Source of the DNA: CAYZPB01 sp964568525
Lineage (GTDB): Bacteria > Bacillota > Bacilli > Tepidibacillales > Tepidibacillaceae
DNA: 64,000 nt
NCBI GenBank assembly: GCA_964568525.1
Contig: CAZMPM010000004.1
Location: 1 to 64,000, forward strand
Direction of reading: 5' to 3'
This document shows positions 25,755 through 33,576 of the stretch, in pieces (the first letter of the stretch is position 1; the number at the start of each line of letters is the position of its first letter). The translations under genes were made by a program, and so were the position numbers. The notes beneath the pieces were generated by a model. It was not told where the DNA came from. It did no database searches and saw only the letters and a list, made by a program, of their open reading frames with translations.

Positions 25755-26987
25755 TTATTTATAAGAATTTTTCACCATGCGTCTCATCTTAATGTAGAGG
25801 ATGAAGGCGATCAATTCTGCTATAAAAGTCAACGCAATAATCAACCCTATCTGATTCAAATCATAAAACACTCCCATTATAACAGCTCCACCCATAAGTG
25901 CTAGGCCATAGGCCGTATTGAACACACCATATCCAGTCCCGCGTTTGTGATAAGGAGTTATATCGGCAATGGCAGAACGCATGATTGTTTCATGAGTACC
26001 CATAATAATGCCAAAAATCATCATTCCAACAAAAATAAGCGCTGATGAGTTGCTCAATGTTAGAAGCGGTAGCAGCAATGTAATAAAAGGGATTGCCACT
26101 AAGACGAGAATACCGCCTGTTTTATTACCGGTTTTTATCTTGATTTTGTCATAGCTTGTACCGACAATTAGTGCTGTAATCGCATCAACCAACATGGCAA
26201 GCGCATATAGCAGGGTAATTTTGCCGTCTGACATTATCTCATTCGCTTTTAGGTGGTAGCCGATTGTACTAAAATTAACGAAACCAAGTGTACAGAAGAA
26301 TGTGAAACCCGTATAAATCCAGAAGACTGGCTGTAGCTGTTCGTTATGAAATTCTTTAGGTTTTACGGCGGGTAATAGATTTTCACGTTGGATTTTTCTG
26401 TAGGCATACACTAGGAATAGCATCAAAATGACAAAAGGAATAATTAGTGATTTATACCCCAACTGATAGTCTGCAATCCCGCTTTTACAAGTGAAATAAA
26501 AGATTGCGGTAAATATTAGTGGTCCAGCAAATGCGCCAATCTGGTCTAACGCCTCTTGTAAGCCAAAAGCAAAGCCTACACCAACCTGATTTTCCGCTAC
26601 ACCTGACAAAACCGTATCTTTCGCCGGACTTCGCAATGCTTTTCCGATTCTCTCCATCAATATTAGGACAAAGAGAATATTCCAATTCATCGTAAATCCA
26701 ATAAACGGCACTACGATTAGCATGCCATAGCCCATGAACATGAACCACCAATGTCTACCGGTTTTATCGGATAGTATTCCGGCAATTAGCCTTAAGCCAT
26801 AACCGATAAATTCGCCAATACCGAAAACTAGTCCGACCTTAGCCGCACTGATACCTAATAGATTCAAATACTGACTGTTAGCACTTCTAGCCGATTCATA
26901 AATGACATCGCCTAACATGCTAATAACGCCAAAAATTAAAATCACTGTAATAGCTGATGAGAAACGCTTTTTGACTGGATTAATCAT
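25755..26987 (-). CDS. MFS transporter
   Basis: 410 residues with about 12 hydrophobic segments; the loop between helices 2 and 3 has the MFS motif A form (GILSDKTGRHWW). Substrate unknown. Starts 13 nt after the ChrB-like gene, so the two form an operon. The pairing with a ChrB-like protein suggests stress- or metal-responsive export, but that is inference. Confidence 0.85.
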   Translation of the reverse strand: MINPVKKRFSSAITVILIFGVISMLGDVIYESARSANSQYLNLLGISAAKVGLVFGIGEFIGYGLRLIAGILSDKTGRHWWFMFMGYGMLIVVPFIGFTMNWNILFVLILMERIGKALRSPAKDTVLSGVAENQVGVGFAFGLQEALDQIGAFAGPLIFTAIFYFTCKSGIADYQLGYKSLIIPFVILMLFLVYAYRKIQRENLLPAVKPKEFHNEQLQPVFWIYTGFTFFCTLGFVNFSTIGYHLKANEIMSDGKITLLYALAMLVDAITALIVGTSYDKIKIKTGNKTGGILVLVAIPFITLLLPLLTLSNSSALIFVGMMIFGIIMGTHETIMRSAIADITPYHKRGTGYGVFNTAYGLALMGGAVIMGVFYDLNQIGLIIALTFIAELIAFILYIKMRRMVKNSYK

Positions 26988-27000
26988 ATCGTCAGACCTT

Positions 27001-27546
27001 TCACATTAATTGTTTATCAGTTAATTTATAGATCTGCTCGCTGAATTGATCGAGTAATTGTTTACACTTTTGTAATTCCTCTGTTGCCGATTCCTTTAGC
27101 GGAGCATTGAAAAAGTCTCTAGTTGTAATCTTGTCTAACCAGTCCGCAAGTTTGTTATATTCATATTCATTTTCCTCAAGTTCGATATACGTATAGTTTC
27201 TCTTTTCAGTCTCTTTCTCGATTTCATTGAAGAAGTCATCACACTTCTCGAGAAATTCTCGATATTCCTCGTCACGCGCTTCGTTAAAAAGCGTTTCAAT
27301 TTCCTTGTTACCGTCTGTATTAATGAAATCTGCTTGCACAATATATGCACTGCCATTGTTTTCGGTTATTTCCTTGAAAATTTTCTGAAAAGTTTTTAAG
27401 TGCTTATCAGAAGTGGGAAGAGCCCATGTTGATTGGCCCATACTAACGGAACCAGCTTTTTTGAGCTTTCTCCATACGCTTACCCTTACTGTTGATTGCT
27501 CTTTCGCCAATGTGTAGTTCAGAATTAGCCATTTTTTATTATCCAT
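27001..27546 (-). CDS. ChrB N-terminal domain-like protein
   Basis: 181 residues. The N-terminus (KWLILNYTLAKEQSTVRVSV, then WRKLKKAGSVSMGQSTWALP) matches the ChrB N-terminal domain seen in chromate-resistance regulators. The C-terminal half is charged and helical (KCDDFFNEIEKETEKRNYTY). No ChrA chromate transporter is nearby; the partner is an MFS protein. It may be the regulator acting on the operators just upstream. GAGGTGG precedes the ATG. Confidence 0.7.
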   Translation of the reverse strand: MDNKKWLILNYTLAKEQSTVRVSVWRKLKKAGSVSMGQSTWALPTSDKHLKTFQKIFKEITENNGSAYIVQADFINTDGNKEIETLFNEARDEEYREFLEKCDDFFNEIEKETEKRNYTYIELEENEYEYNKLADWLDKITTRDFFNAPLKESATEELQKCKQLLDQFSEQIYKLTDKQLM

Positions 27547-27563
27547 ATAACCACCTCAATTAT

Positions 27564-27595
27564 TGTAATACTTATTACTTGTAATACCTATTACA
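27564..27595. promoter_or_regulatory. Tandem palindromic operators of the ChrB/MFS operon
   Basis: Two abutting 16-bp palindromes: TGTAATACTTATTACT (27564-27579, one mismatch) and TGTAATACCTATTACA (27580-27595, perfect). The centre also reads TATTACTTGTAATA, so the half-site recurs every 8 bp. They lie from the -10 box into the untranslated leader of the reverse-strand operon, a repressor position. Confidence 0.7.
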
Positions 27596-27624
27596 TTTTA
27601 CAGCGCTATTCTGTAAAATGTCAA
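27593..27624 (-). promoter_or_regulatory. Promoter of the ChrB/MFS operon, embedded in an 11-bp inverted repeat
   Basis: On the minus strand TTGACA (complement of 27619-27624), 18-bp spacer, TAAAAT (complement of 27595-27600). The same region is a perfect inverted repeat ACATTTTACAG (27593-27603) / CTGTAAAATGT (27611-27621) with a 7-nt centre, covering most of the promoter. Confidence 0.75.
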
Positions 27625-27635
27625 CTATCTTGATG

Positions 27636-27664
27636 TTGTGAATAATTTTAAATTGTGCTAAAAT
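27636..27664 (+). promoter_or_regulatory. Promoter of tRNA block 2
   Basis: TTGTGA (27636-27641), 17-bp spacer, TAAAAT (27659-27664), 27 bp before tRNA-Tyr. Divergent from the ChrB promoter, whose -35 box lies 12 bp away. Confidence 0.65.
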
Positions 27665-27690
27665 GTAAAAAGTGATTTTCAGCTTGATGC

Positions 27691-27774
27691 GGTGGGGTAC
27701 CAAAGTGGTCAAATGGGGCGGACTGTAAATCCGCTGCGGAAGCTTCGCAGGTTCAAATCCTGCCCCCACCACCA
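27691..27774 (+). tRNA. tRNA-Tyr (GTA)
   Basis: Class II tRNA with a long variable arm; acceptor GGTGGGG/CCCCACC, anticodon loop CTGTAAA; CCA encoded. Confidence 0.97.
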
Positions 27775-27781
27775 TTTGCAT

Positions 27782-27856
27782 TGGGTTATAGCCAAGCGGT
27801 AAGGCAACGGACTTTGACTCCGTCATTCTCTGGTTCGAATCCAGATAGCCCAGCCA
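27782..27856 (+). tRNA. tRNA-Gln (TTG)
   Basis: Anticodon stem ACGGA/TCCGT, loop CTTTGAC; CCA encoded. Differs from the copy at 44604 only by T versus C in the acceptor 5' strand (a U-G wobble here). Confidence 0.97.
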
Positions 27857-27861
27857 TTCAT

Positions 27862-27937
27862 GGGTCATTAGCTCAGGCGGTAGAGCACCTGACTTTTAAT
27901 CAGGGTGTCACAGGTTCGATTCCTGTATGACCCACCA
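27862..27937 (+). tRNA. tRNA-Lys (TTT)
   Basis: Acceptor GGGTCAT/ATGACCC, anticodon stem CCTGA/TCAGG, loop CTTTTAA; CCA encoded. Identical to the copy at 44684. Confidence 0.98.
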
Positions 27938-27946
27938 TTTATTAAT

Positions 27947-28021
27947 GCGGACGTGGCTCAGTGGTAGAGCATCGCCTTGCCAAGGCGAGGGTCGGGAGTT
28001 CGAATCTCCTCGTCCGCTCCA
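27947..28021 (+). tRNA. tRNA-Gly (GCC)
   Basis: Acceptor GCGGACG/CGTCCGC, anticodon stem TCGCC/GGCGA, loop TTGCCAA; CCA encoded. End of block 2. Confidence 0.97.
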
Positions 28022-28061
28022 TAAAAATATGTGTTTAAGGGGCACTTAATATCAGTATCTT

Positions 28062-28101
28062 AATCATCTATAAGTAGCTATGCTTATAGATGATTTTTTT
28101 T
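28062..28101 (+). terminator. Terminator of tRNA block 2
   Basis: Perfect 13-bp stem AATCATCTATAAG / CTTATAGATGATT around an 8-nt loop, followed by eight T residues. Confidence 0.93.
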
Positions 28102-28156
28102 GTGATAAAATGTATATGCAAGGTAGCATTTATCTCTTGGTAAAGAGGTGTAAATT

Positions 28157-29152
28157 ATGGATCAATTGTATTTAGTTACTGGAGCAGCTGGACATCTGGG
28201 TAGCGCACTAATCGCTCGTTTATTGGAACTTGGAAAGGATGTAAGGGCACTGGTCCTTCCTGGCGAGAAGAATATTCCACCAGGTGATTATGAGTTATTT
28301 TATGGTGATGTCACTAATAAAGATGACATTAAGACATTCTTTAGTAATCCTGATTCGAAAGATTTGATTGTCATTCATTGCGCTGGCATTGTTACAATCA
28401 CTTCTAAATTCCAACAAAAAGTTTACGACGTAAATGTTAACGGTACGAAGAATATTGTCGACCTATCCCGTCAAAATGCAGTTAAGAAACTTATCTATGT
28501 TAGCTCTGTTCATGCTATCCCTGAAAAACCGCTGGGTGAAACGATGACGGAAATTTATGATTTTAATCCAGCAGATGTTGTTGGTCCATATGCGAAGACA
28601 AAATCAGAGGCGACAGCATATGTTTTTGCTAACAGCAAAAATGGACTTAATGCAAGTGTCGTGCACCCATCTGGTATTTGTGGCCCTTATGATGATGGCC
28701 GAAGCCACCTAACAACGCTTGTAATCGACTACTACAAAAAAAAGCTCACTTCCGGCGTTGCTGGTGGGTACGATTTTGTGGATGTGCGTGATGTTGTTGA
28801 GGGAATCATTGCCTGTTCGGAGAAGGGACGAGCTGGGGAGGGCTATATTCTATCGAATCGTTTTTATGAAGTTAGAGAGATATTAGAAATTCTTTCTAGA
28901 ATTTCCGGCAAGAAAAGAATAACACAGTATCTACCATTCTGGTTTGTCAAAGCAATCGCGCCATTAGCAGAAATATATTACAAAATATTAGGTCAGCCAC
29001 CTCTATTCACTGCCTATTCAATCTATACGCTTAATAGTAACGCACTCTTTTCCCACGAAAAAGCAACGAAGGAACTTGGCTATCAAACAAGAGAGATGGA
29101 AGTGACCCTATCAGATACAATTGAATGGTTGAAAGTGCGACAGATAATTTGA
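28157..29152 (+). CDS. NAD(P)-dependent epimerase/dehydratase (extended SDR)
   Basis: 331 residues. Rossmann motif VTGAAGHLGS at the N-terminus, YVSSVHAIPE strand, and the catalytic YxxxK as YAKTK. Probably acts on a sugar nucleotide or related carbonyl substrate; specificity cannot be read. Monocistronic, with a GAGGTG site before ATG. Confidence 0.85.
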   Translation: MDQLYLVTGAAGHLGSALIARLLELGKDVRALVLPGEKNIPPGDYELFYGDVTNKDDIKTFFSNPDSKDLIVIHCAGIVTITSKFQQKVYDVNVNGTKNIVDLSRQNAVKKLIYVSSVHAIPEKPLGETMTEIYDFNPADVVGPYAKTKSEATAYVFANSKNGLNASVVHPSGICGPYDDGRSHLTTLVIDYYKKKLTSGVAGGYDFVDVRDVVEGIIACSEKGRAGEGYILSNRFYEVREILEILSRISGKKRITQYLPFWFVKAIAPLAEIYYKILGQPPLFTAYSIYTLNSNALFSHEKATKELGYQTREMEVTLSDTIEWLKVRQII

Positions 29153-29176
29153 CAAATATCACAAAAAATGTGTCAA
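29149..29176. promoter_or_regulatory. Spaced inverted repeat upstream of the DUF4332 gene
   Basis: TTGACA (29149-29154) and TGTCAA (29171-29176) form an inverted repeat 16 bp apart, about 20 bp upstream of a TATAAT (29198-29203). Could be an operator; equally it may be chance. Confidence 0.35.
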
Positions 29177-29244
29177 TTATGACTTTAAATGTTATAGTAT
29201 AATTAAATGTAATTATAAATCCAATAATGGAAGGAGCATGGAAC

Positions 29245-29649
29245 ATGGCAAGCATAGAAGCAATTGAGGGAATTGGGGCAGTTTATGCAATAAAATTAAG
29301 AGAAGCAGGTGTACGTACTGTTGAGAAACTTCTCGAAGTTGGAGCAACAAAAAAAGGAAGGGTTGAATTGGCCGCGGCAACTGGCATCTCAGAGAAACTT
29401 ATTTTGACTTGGGCCAATCATGCTGATCTTTTCAGAATTAAAGGGGTTTCGTCACAATATTCTGAGCTACTTGAAGCTGCAGGTGTTGACACAGTTGTTG
29501 AATTAGGAAATCGCAAAGCGGAAAATCTTCATGCTAAAATGCTAGAAGTAAATGAAAAGAAAAAACTTGTAAGACGACCTCCTTCGCTCAAAATGGTTGA
29601 AAGTTGGGTTAAGCAAGCTGGAAAACTCCCAAGGGTTATGACTTACTAG
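29245..29649 (+). CDS. DUF4332 (helix-hairpin-helix) protein
   Basis: 134 residues from ATG 29245 (8 nt after AAGGAG; an in-frame ATG at 29227 precedes the site). Two helix-hairpin-helix-like repeats: IEGIGAVYAIKLREAGVRTV near the start and IKGVSSQYSELLEAAGVDTV in the middle, the pattern of DUF4332 proteins. Possibly binds nucleic acid; function unknown. Single gene with its own terminator. Confidence 0.8.
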   Translation: MASIEAIEGIGAVYAIKLREAGVRTVEKLLEVGATKKGRVELAAATGISEKLILTWANHADLFRIKGVSSQYSELLEAAGVDTVVELGNRKAENLHAKMLEVNEKKKLVRRPPSLKMVESWVKQAGKLPRVMTY

Positions 29650-29666
29650 TTTATAAGGAGTTAGCG

Positions 29667-29701
29667 AAAGAACCGTTTATTTAAAAAACGGTTCTTTTTA
29701 T
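29667..29701 (+). terminator. Terminator after the DUF4332 gene
   Basis: Stem AAAGAACCGTTT / AAACGGTTCTTT with an ATTTAAA loop, then a T-run. Confidence 0.9.
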
Positions 29702-29777
29702 TTTAATTTAGTGTAAATATAAGTTATAATGTAATCTAACATTACTTAGTACGATATTGAGATAAAGGTGTGAGTAG

Positions 29778-30677
29778 ATGAAGAAGCAAATTTCAATAAT
29801 TGGTGTTCCAATGTATCTTGGGGTTGGGCGCCGCGGTGTCGATATGGGTCCAAGTGCAATGCGCTATGCCAATATTGTCAAACGCCTTGAAGGAATTGGG
29901 CACAATGTAGAAGATTTAGGAGACATCGAAGCATTTAATTCAGAGAGTGTTGAGCTGGGTAATCCTAAAGTTAAATACCTAAAAGAGGTTAAGGCTGTTA
30001 ATACTAACCTCGCACAAAAAGTATCTGCAATCATTGCGGGAGGACGTTTTCCGCTGGTACTTGGTGGTGACCATAGCATTGCAATTGGTACAATTGCGGG
30101 CGTTTCTGAGCACTACCCCAACCTTGGATTAATCTGGGTGGATGCGCACGCCGATATAAATACCGATGAAACTACGTCGACAGGAAATATACATGGGATG
30201 CCGTTAGCTGCATCGCTCGGTCTAGGGATTAGTGAGTTAGCAAATATTCATGGTTTTGCACCGAAAATAAAACCGGAAAATATCGTGATTATTGGTGCGC
30301 GTTCGCTTGATCCAGGCGAGAAAAGGTTAGTTAAAGAATTAGGTATTAAAGTATTCTCGATGCATGAGATAGATCGAATGGGAATGGCACGCGTGATGGA
30401 TGCGGCAATTTTATTTTTGCGCGAACGTACTGATACGGTACATTTAAGTTTCGACTTGGATGTAATCGATCCACAGGAGGCACCAGGTGTCTGTGTTCCT
30501 GAAAGAGGTGGCATCACTTTTCGCGAGGGTCATCTTGCAATGGAGATGTTATCAGAGACTGGTCTAATCGTATCTGCGGAGTTTACTGAGGTCAATCCAA
30601 TCCTTGATAACAAAAATAATACTGCGGAGACAGCGGTCGGGTTAGTTGCATCTGCACTGGGTGAAAAGCTACTATAA
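29778..30677 (+). CDS. rocF: Arginase
   Basis: 299 residues, strongly similar along its length to Bacillus RocF as I recall it (ISIIGVPM, RRGVDMGPSAMRYA, FPLVLGGDHSIAIGT). Mn-ligand segments GGDHS, DAHADIN and SFDLDVIDP are intact. Converts arginine to ornithine and urea. No other roc genes adjoin it; a TATAAT lies about 50 bp upstream. The alternative, agmatinase, is less likely given the RocF-like termini. Confidence 0.92.
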   Translation: MKKQISIIGVPMYLGVGRRGVDMGPSAMRYANIVKRLEGIGHNVEDLGDIEAFNSESVELGNPKVKYLKEVKAVNTNLAQKVSAIIAGGRFPLVLGGDHSIAIGTIAGVSEHYPNLGLIWVDAHADINTDETTSTGNIHGMPLAASLGLGISELANIHGFAPKIKPENIVIIGARSLDPGEKRLVKELGIKVFSMHEIDRMGMARVMDAAILFLRERTDTVHLSFDLDVIDPQEAPGVCVPERGGITFREGHLAMEMLSETGLIVSAEFTEVNPILDNKNNTAETAVGLVASALGEKLL

Positions 30678-30681
30678 CAGT

Positions 30682-30709
30682 TTGACTTATTAACAAAAAG
30701 TGCTATCAT
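30682..30709 (+). promoter_or_regulatory. Promoter of the thi operon
   Basis: TTGACT (30682-30687), 16-bp spacer, TATCAT (30704-30709), just upstream of the TPP aptamer. Confidence 0.65.
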
Positions 30710-30727
30710 TAATCTACAATTAAATAC

Positions 30728-30812
30728 TGCTGGGGAGCTATTTGGCTGAGAGGATATTGTAAAATAATCGACCCACTAACCTGATCTGGATAATGCCAGC
30801 GGAGGGATGCAT
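30728..30812 (+). promoter_or_regulatory. TPP (thiamine pyrophosphate) riboswitch
   Basis: The THI-box core is present: GGGGAGC, TGGCTGAGAG, then CTAACCTGATCTGGATAATG and CCAGCGGAGGGATGCA. A terminator follows 24 nt downstream, so TPP binding is expected to stop transcription of the transporter genes. Confidence 0.95.
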
Positions 30813-30835
30813 TTGTAAATATGTGTGATAAGCGT

Positions 30836-30864
30836 ATGCTGACCTTTGGGGTCAGCATTTTTGT
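30836..30864 (+). terminator. Riboswitch expression-platform terminator
   Basis: 9-bp stem ATGCTGACC / GGTCAGCAT with a 5-nt loop, then TTTTTGTT, between the TPP aptamer and the permease gene. Confidence 0.85.
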
Positions 30865-30890
30865 TATGTAGCGGAAATGGAGCTGATGAA

Positions 30891-31652
30891 ATGAAAACAC
30901 TAAAAAAATATCGGTATGCGTTATTAATCATCCTAATTTCGTTAGTTCTATGGGAAGCAATAGTTTATATCTTTAAACCTTCTCCTTGGCTATTGCCAGC
31001 ACCGTCACAGATTGTAGTGGCGCTGGTTGAGCATTGGGCGGTAATTATGGATAACGCTATAGTTACAGCTTATGAAGCAATACTTGGCTTTATCATTGCG
31101 ATTATCTTTTCTGTAGTGTTGGCAATCTTGATTGATCGCTTCGTTCCACTTAAACGCGGCATTTTCCCGGTTTTAGTTGCATCGCAGACAGTTCCAATTT
31201 TTGCGATTGCGCCGCTTCTGTTTATCTGGTTTGGTTTCGGGATTTTACCAAAGGTAGTCATTGTTGTGTTAATCTGTTTCTTCCCGATAGTTACTAATCT
31301 TGTAGATGGGCTTAGTAGCACCGATCGCAGTTTGATTCAACTTCTTCAGTCGATGAATGCATCGCGCTGGCAGATTTTTTCTAAGGTAAAATTCCCTAAC
31401 TCGTTACCCTACTTCTTCTCAGGGCTGCGGATTGGTGCAGTATATTGTGTTACGGGCGCGATTTTTGGAGAGTGGCTGATTGCAAATAAGGGATTAGGTT
31501 TGTATATCAAGACAACCTTTAATTCCTTTCAAACCGATCAGTTATTTGCGGGGATTATTGTGATCGTTGCGATTAGTGTATTAATTTATGCATCTATACT
31601 TTTGTTAGAAAGAATATTTATCCCTTGGAACAAACAAGAAGAAAAATACTAA
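30891..31652 (+). CDS. thiX: Thiamine-precursor ABC transporter permease
   Basis: 253 residues from ATG 30891 (ATGGAGCTGATGA upstream). Six or so membrane helices; the BPD permease EAA-like loop is near residues 150-175 (SMNASRWQIFSKVKFPNSLP). Under TPP riboswitch control and followed by a THI5-like binding protein and ATPase, so it most likely imports a pyrimidine (HMP or formylaminopyrimidine) precursor. Confidence 0.9.
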   Translation: MKTLKKYRYALLIILISLVLWEAIVYIFKPSPWLLPAPSQIVVALVEHWAVIMDNAIVTAYEAILGFIIAIIFSVVLAILIDRFVPLKRGIFPVLVASQTVPIFAIAPLLFIWFGFGILPKVVIVVLICFFPIVTNLVDGLSSTDRSLIQLLQSMNASRWQIFSKVKFPNSLPYFFSGLRIGAVYCVTGAIFGEWLIANKGLGLYIKTTFNSFQTDQLFAGIIVIVAISVLIYASILLLERIFIPWNKQEEKY

Positions 31653-31667
31653 AATGAGGTGTAGAGA

Positions 31668-32675
31668 ATGTGGAATATTAAGAAATCAACAAAAATTCTA
31701 GTAGTTTTAATGATTGCAGCTCTAGTTTTGGTTTCACTAAGTGCATGTAGTGGTGAAGGTCGTCCTGAGGAGATTACCGTAATGCTCGATTGGACGCCAA
31801 ATACAAACCATACCGGTCTTTATGTAGCATTGAAAAATGGTTATTATGCTGACGAAGGACTAAAAGTTAAAATAATTCAGGCGACTGAGGGAAGCACACC
31901 ACAGTTAATTGCATCAGACAGTGCTGAATTTGGCATAAGCTATCAGGAAGAAGTTACCTATGCACGTTCACAATCAATCCCAGTTGTTTCAATCGCTGCA
32001 ATTATTCAGCATAACACCTCGGGCTATGCTTCACCAGTAGACCGTGGTATCACGTGTTCTAAAGATTTTGAAGGCAAAAACTATGGCGGTTGGGGTTCGC
32101 CAATTGAGACGGCTGTAATGGAGTCGATTATGAAACGTGAAGGCACCGATATTACTAAGGTTAATTTTATCAATGCGGGTGCTGCTGACTTTTTTACAGC
32201 AACAGAAGCTGGCAAAATCGATTTTCAATGGATTTTTTACGGTTGGGACGGTGTTGAAGCCAAACTTCGCGGTTATCCAATCAACTTTATTGAGTTACGT
32301 GAACTTTCGCCGGAATTAGATTACTATACTCCTGTCATTATTACTAATGAGAAGCTAATTGCCAATAATTCAGGGTTAGTAGCTAAGTTTATGAGGGCAA
32401 CTTCAAAGGGTTATAATTTTGCGATTGATAATCCTGAAAGTGCTGCAGAGATTCTAATAGACAGTGTTTCCGGCTTAGATCGTGAACTTGTTCTCGAGAG
32501 TCAGATATGGCTAAGCGACAAATATCAGGCTGATGCTGCGGTATGGGGCATTCAGGATATTAAAATCTGGGACAACTATATGAACTGGATGTATGAATAC
32601 AAGCTGATTGATAATCTATTCCCTGTTGCGGATGCGTTCACTAATCAGTTTATTCCGCCAGCTAATAGCAACTAG
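31668..32675 (+). CDS. thiY: Thiamine-precursor binding lipoprotein (NMT1/THI5-like)
   Basis: 335 residues; signal peptide with lipobox (LSAC, Cys near residue 27) anchoring it to the membrane. Family segments MLDWTPNTNHTGLYVALKNG and YYADEGLKVKI. ThiY-type proteins bind formylaminopyrimidine or HMP. Middle gene of the riboswitch operon. Confidence 0.92.
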   Translation: MWNIKKSTKILVVLMIAALVLVSLSACSGEGRPEEITVMLDWTPNTNHTGLYVALKNGYYADEGLKVKIIQATEGSTPQLIASDSAEFGISYQEEVTYARSQSIPVVSIAAIIQHNTSGYASPVDRGITCSKDFEGKNYGGWGSPIETAVMESIMKREGTDITKVNFINAGAADFFTATEAGKIDFQWIFYGWDGVEAKLRGYPINFIELRELSPELDYYTPVIITNEKLIANNSGLVAKFMRATSKGYNFAIDNPESAAEILIDSVSGLDRELVLESQIWLSDKYQADAAVWGIQDIKIWDNYMNWMYEYKLIDNLFPVADAFTNQFIPPANSN

Positions 32676-32719
32676 TATTAACCAAATTGTGTTCACTTAT
32701 TTAGAAAGGAGGGCGGCCG

Positions 32720-33502
32720 ATGTCGATTATAAGCGATGGTCTTATTATAAATAACGTATATAAGGAATACACAATGATTAGTGGAGAGCGATTAGAAATA
32801 CTAAACAATATTTCTCTCCATGTTAATCCTGGTGAGTTTGTTTCGATTATTGGCCCCTCCGGCTCAGGTAAAAGCACATTTTTCAATATAATTAGCGGTG
32901 TTGAGCTGCCGGACTCTGGAGACATTCTGCTTGAAGGCGAGTCGATTATTGGCAGAAAAGGTCTCGTGAGCTATATGCCTCAGCAAGACCACCTTTTACC
33001 CTGGCGAACTGTCTTGGACAATATTATTTTAGGCTTAGAGATTAAGGGCCATAACAAAAAAGAAAGCAGAGCAAAAGCTTATGATCACCTCGAAACTTTT
33101 GGCCTGCTAAGATTTGAACAGCAATATCCGCACACGCTATCTGGTGGGATGAGATCTCGTGCGGCCTTACTCCGCACACTTTTGTTGGAGAATCAGCTAT
33201 TGCTGCTGGATGAACCGTTTTCAGCATTGGACGAGATAACGCGAATGCAGATGCAACAGTGGTTATTAGAGATATGGGCACGTTTTCGCTCGATGATTCT
33301 TTTTGTGACGCATAGTGTTGATGAGGCGATTTACCTTTCGGATCGGATTTACATATTTACTGAACAACCGGCAGCGATTATGGGTGAGTTCAGAATCGAC
33401 TTGCCACGTCCGCGTAATCAAGAAATAATGGTGAGTCAGCAGTTTTTGGAATATAAGAGGCTGATACTTGAGGACCTGACACAATCAACATATAAAACAT
33501 GA
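32720..33502 (+). CDS. thiZ: Thiamine-precursor ABC transporter ATPase
   Basis: 260 residues; Walker A GPSGSGKST, signature LSGGM, Walker B LLLLDEPFSALD. Strong AAAGGAGGG before ATG. Completes the thiXYZ set. Confidence 0.92.
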   Translation: MSIISDGLIINNVYKEYTMISGERLEILNNISLHVNPGEFVSIIGPSGSGKSTFFNIISGVELPDSGDILLEGESIIGRKGLVSYMPQQDHLLPWRTVLDNIILGLEIKGHNKKESRAKAYDHLETFGLLRFEQQYPHTLSGGMRSRAALLRTLLLENQLLLLDEPFSALDEITRMQMQQWLLEIWARFRSMILFVTHSVDEAIYLSDRIYIFTEQPAAIMGEFRIDLPRPRNQEIMVSQQFLEYKRLILEDLTQSTYKT

Positions 33503-33576
33503 TAAGCATTCTAGTCAGATTCTATTAAAAAGTGTAGAATATACTTACATTGATTATTTAAAAGTAGGTGGTGCAT

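Noticed and set aside
29149..29176. Rex operator
   Set aside because: The halves TTGACA/TGTCAA and the 16-bp spacing do not fit TTGTGAA-N4-TTCACAA.
29778..30677. Agmatinase (SpeB) instead of arginase
   Set aside because: Length and the start and end regions follow RocF, and no spermidine genes adjoin.
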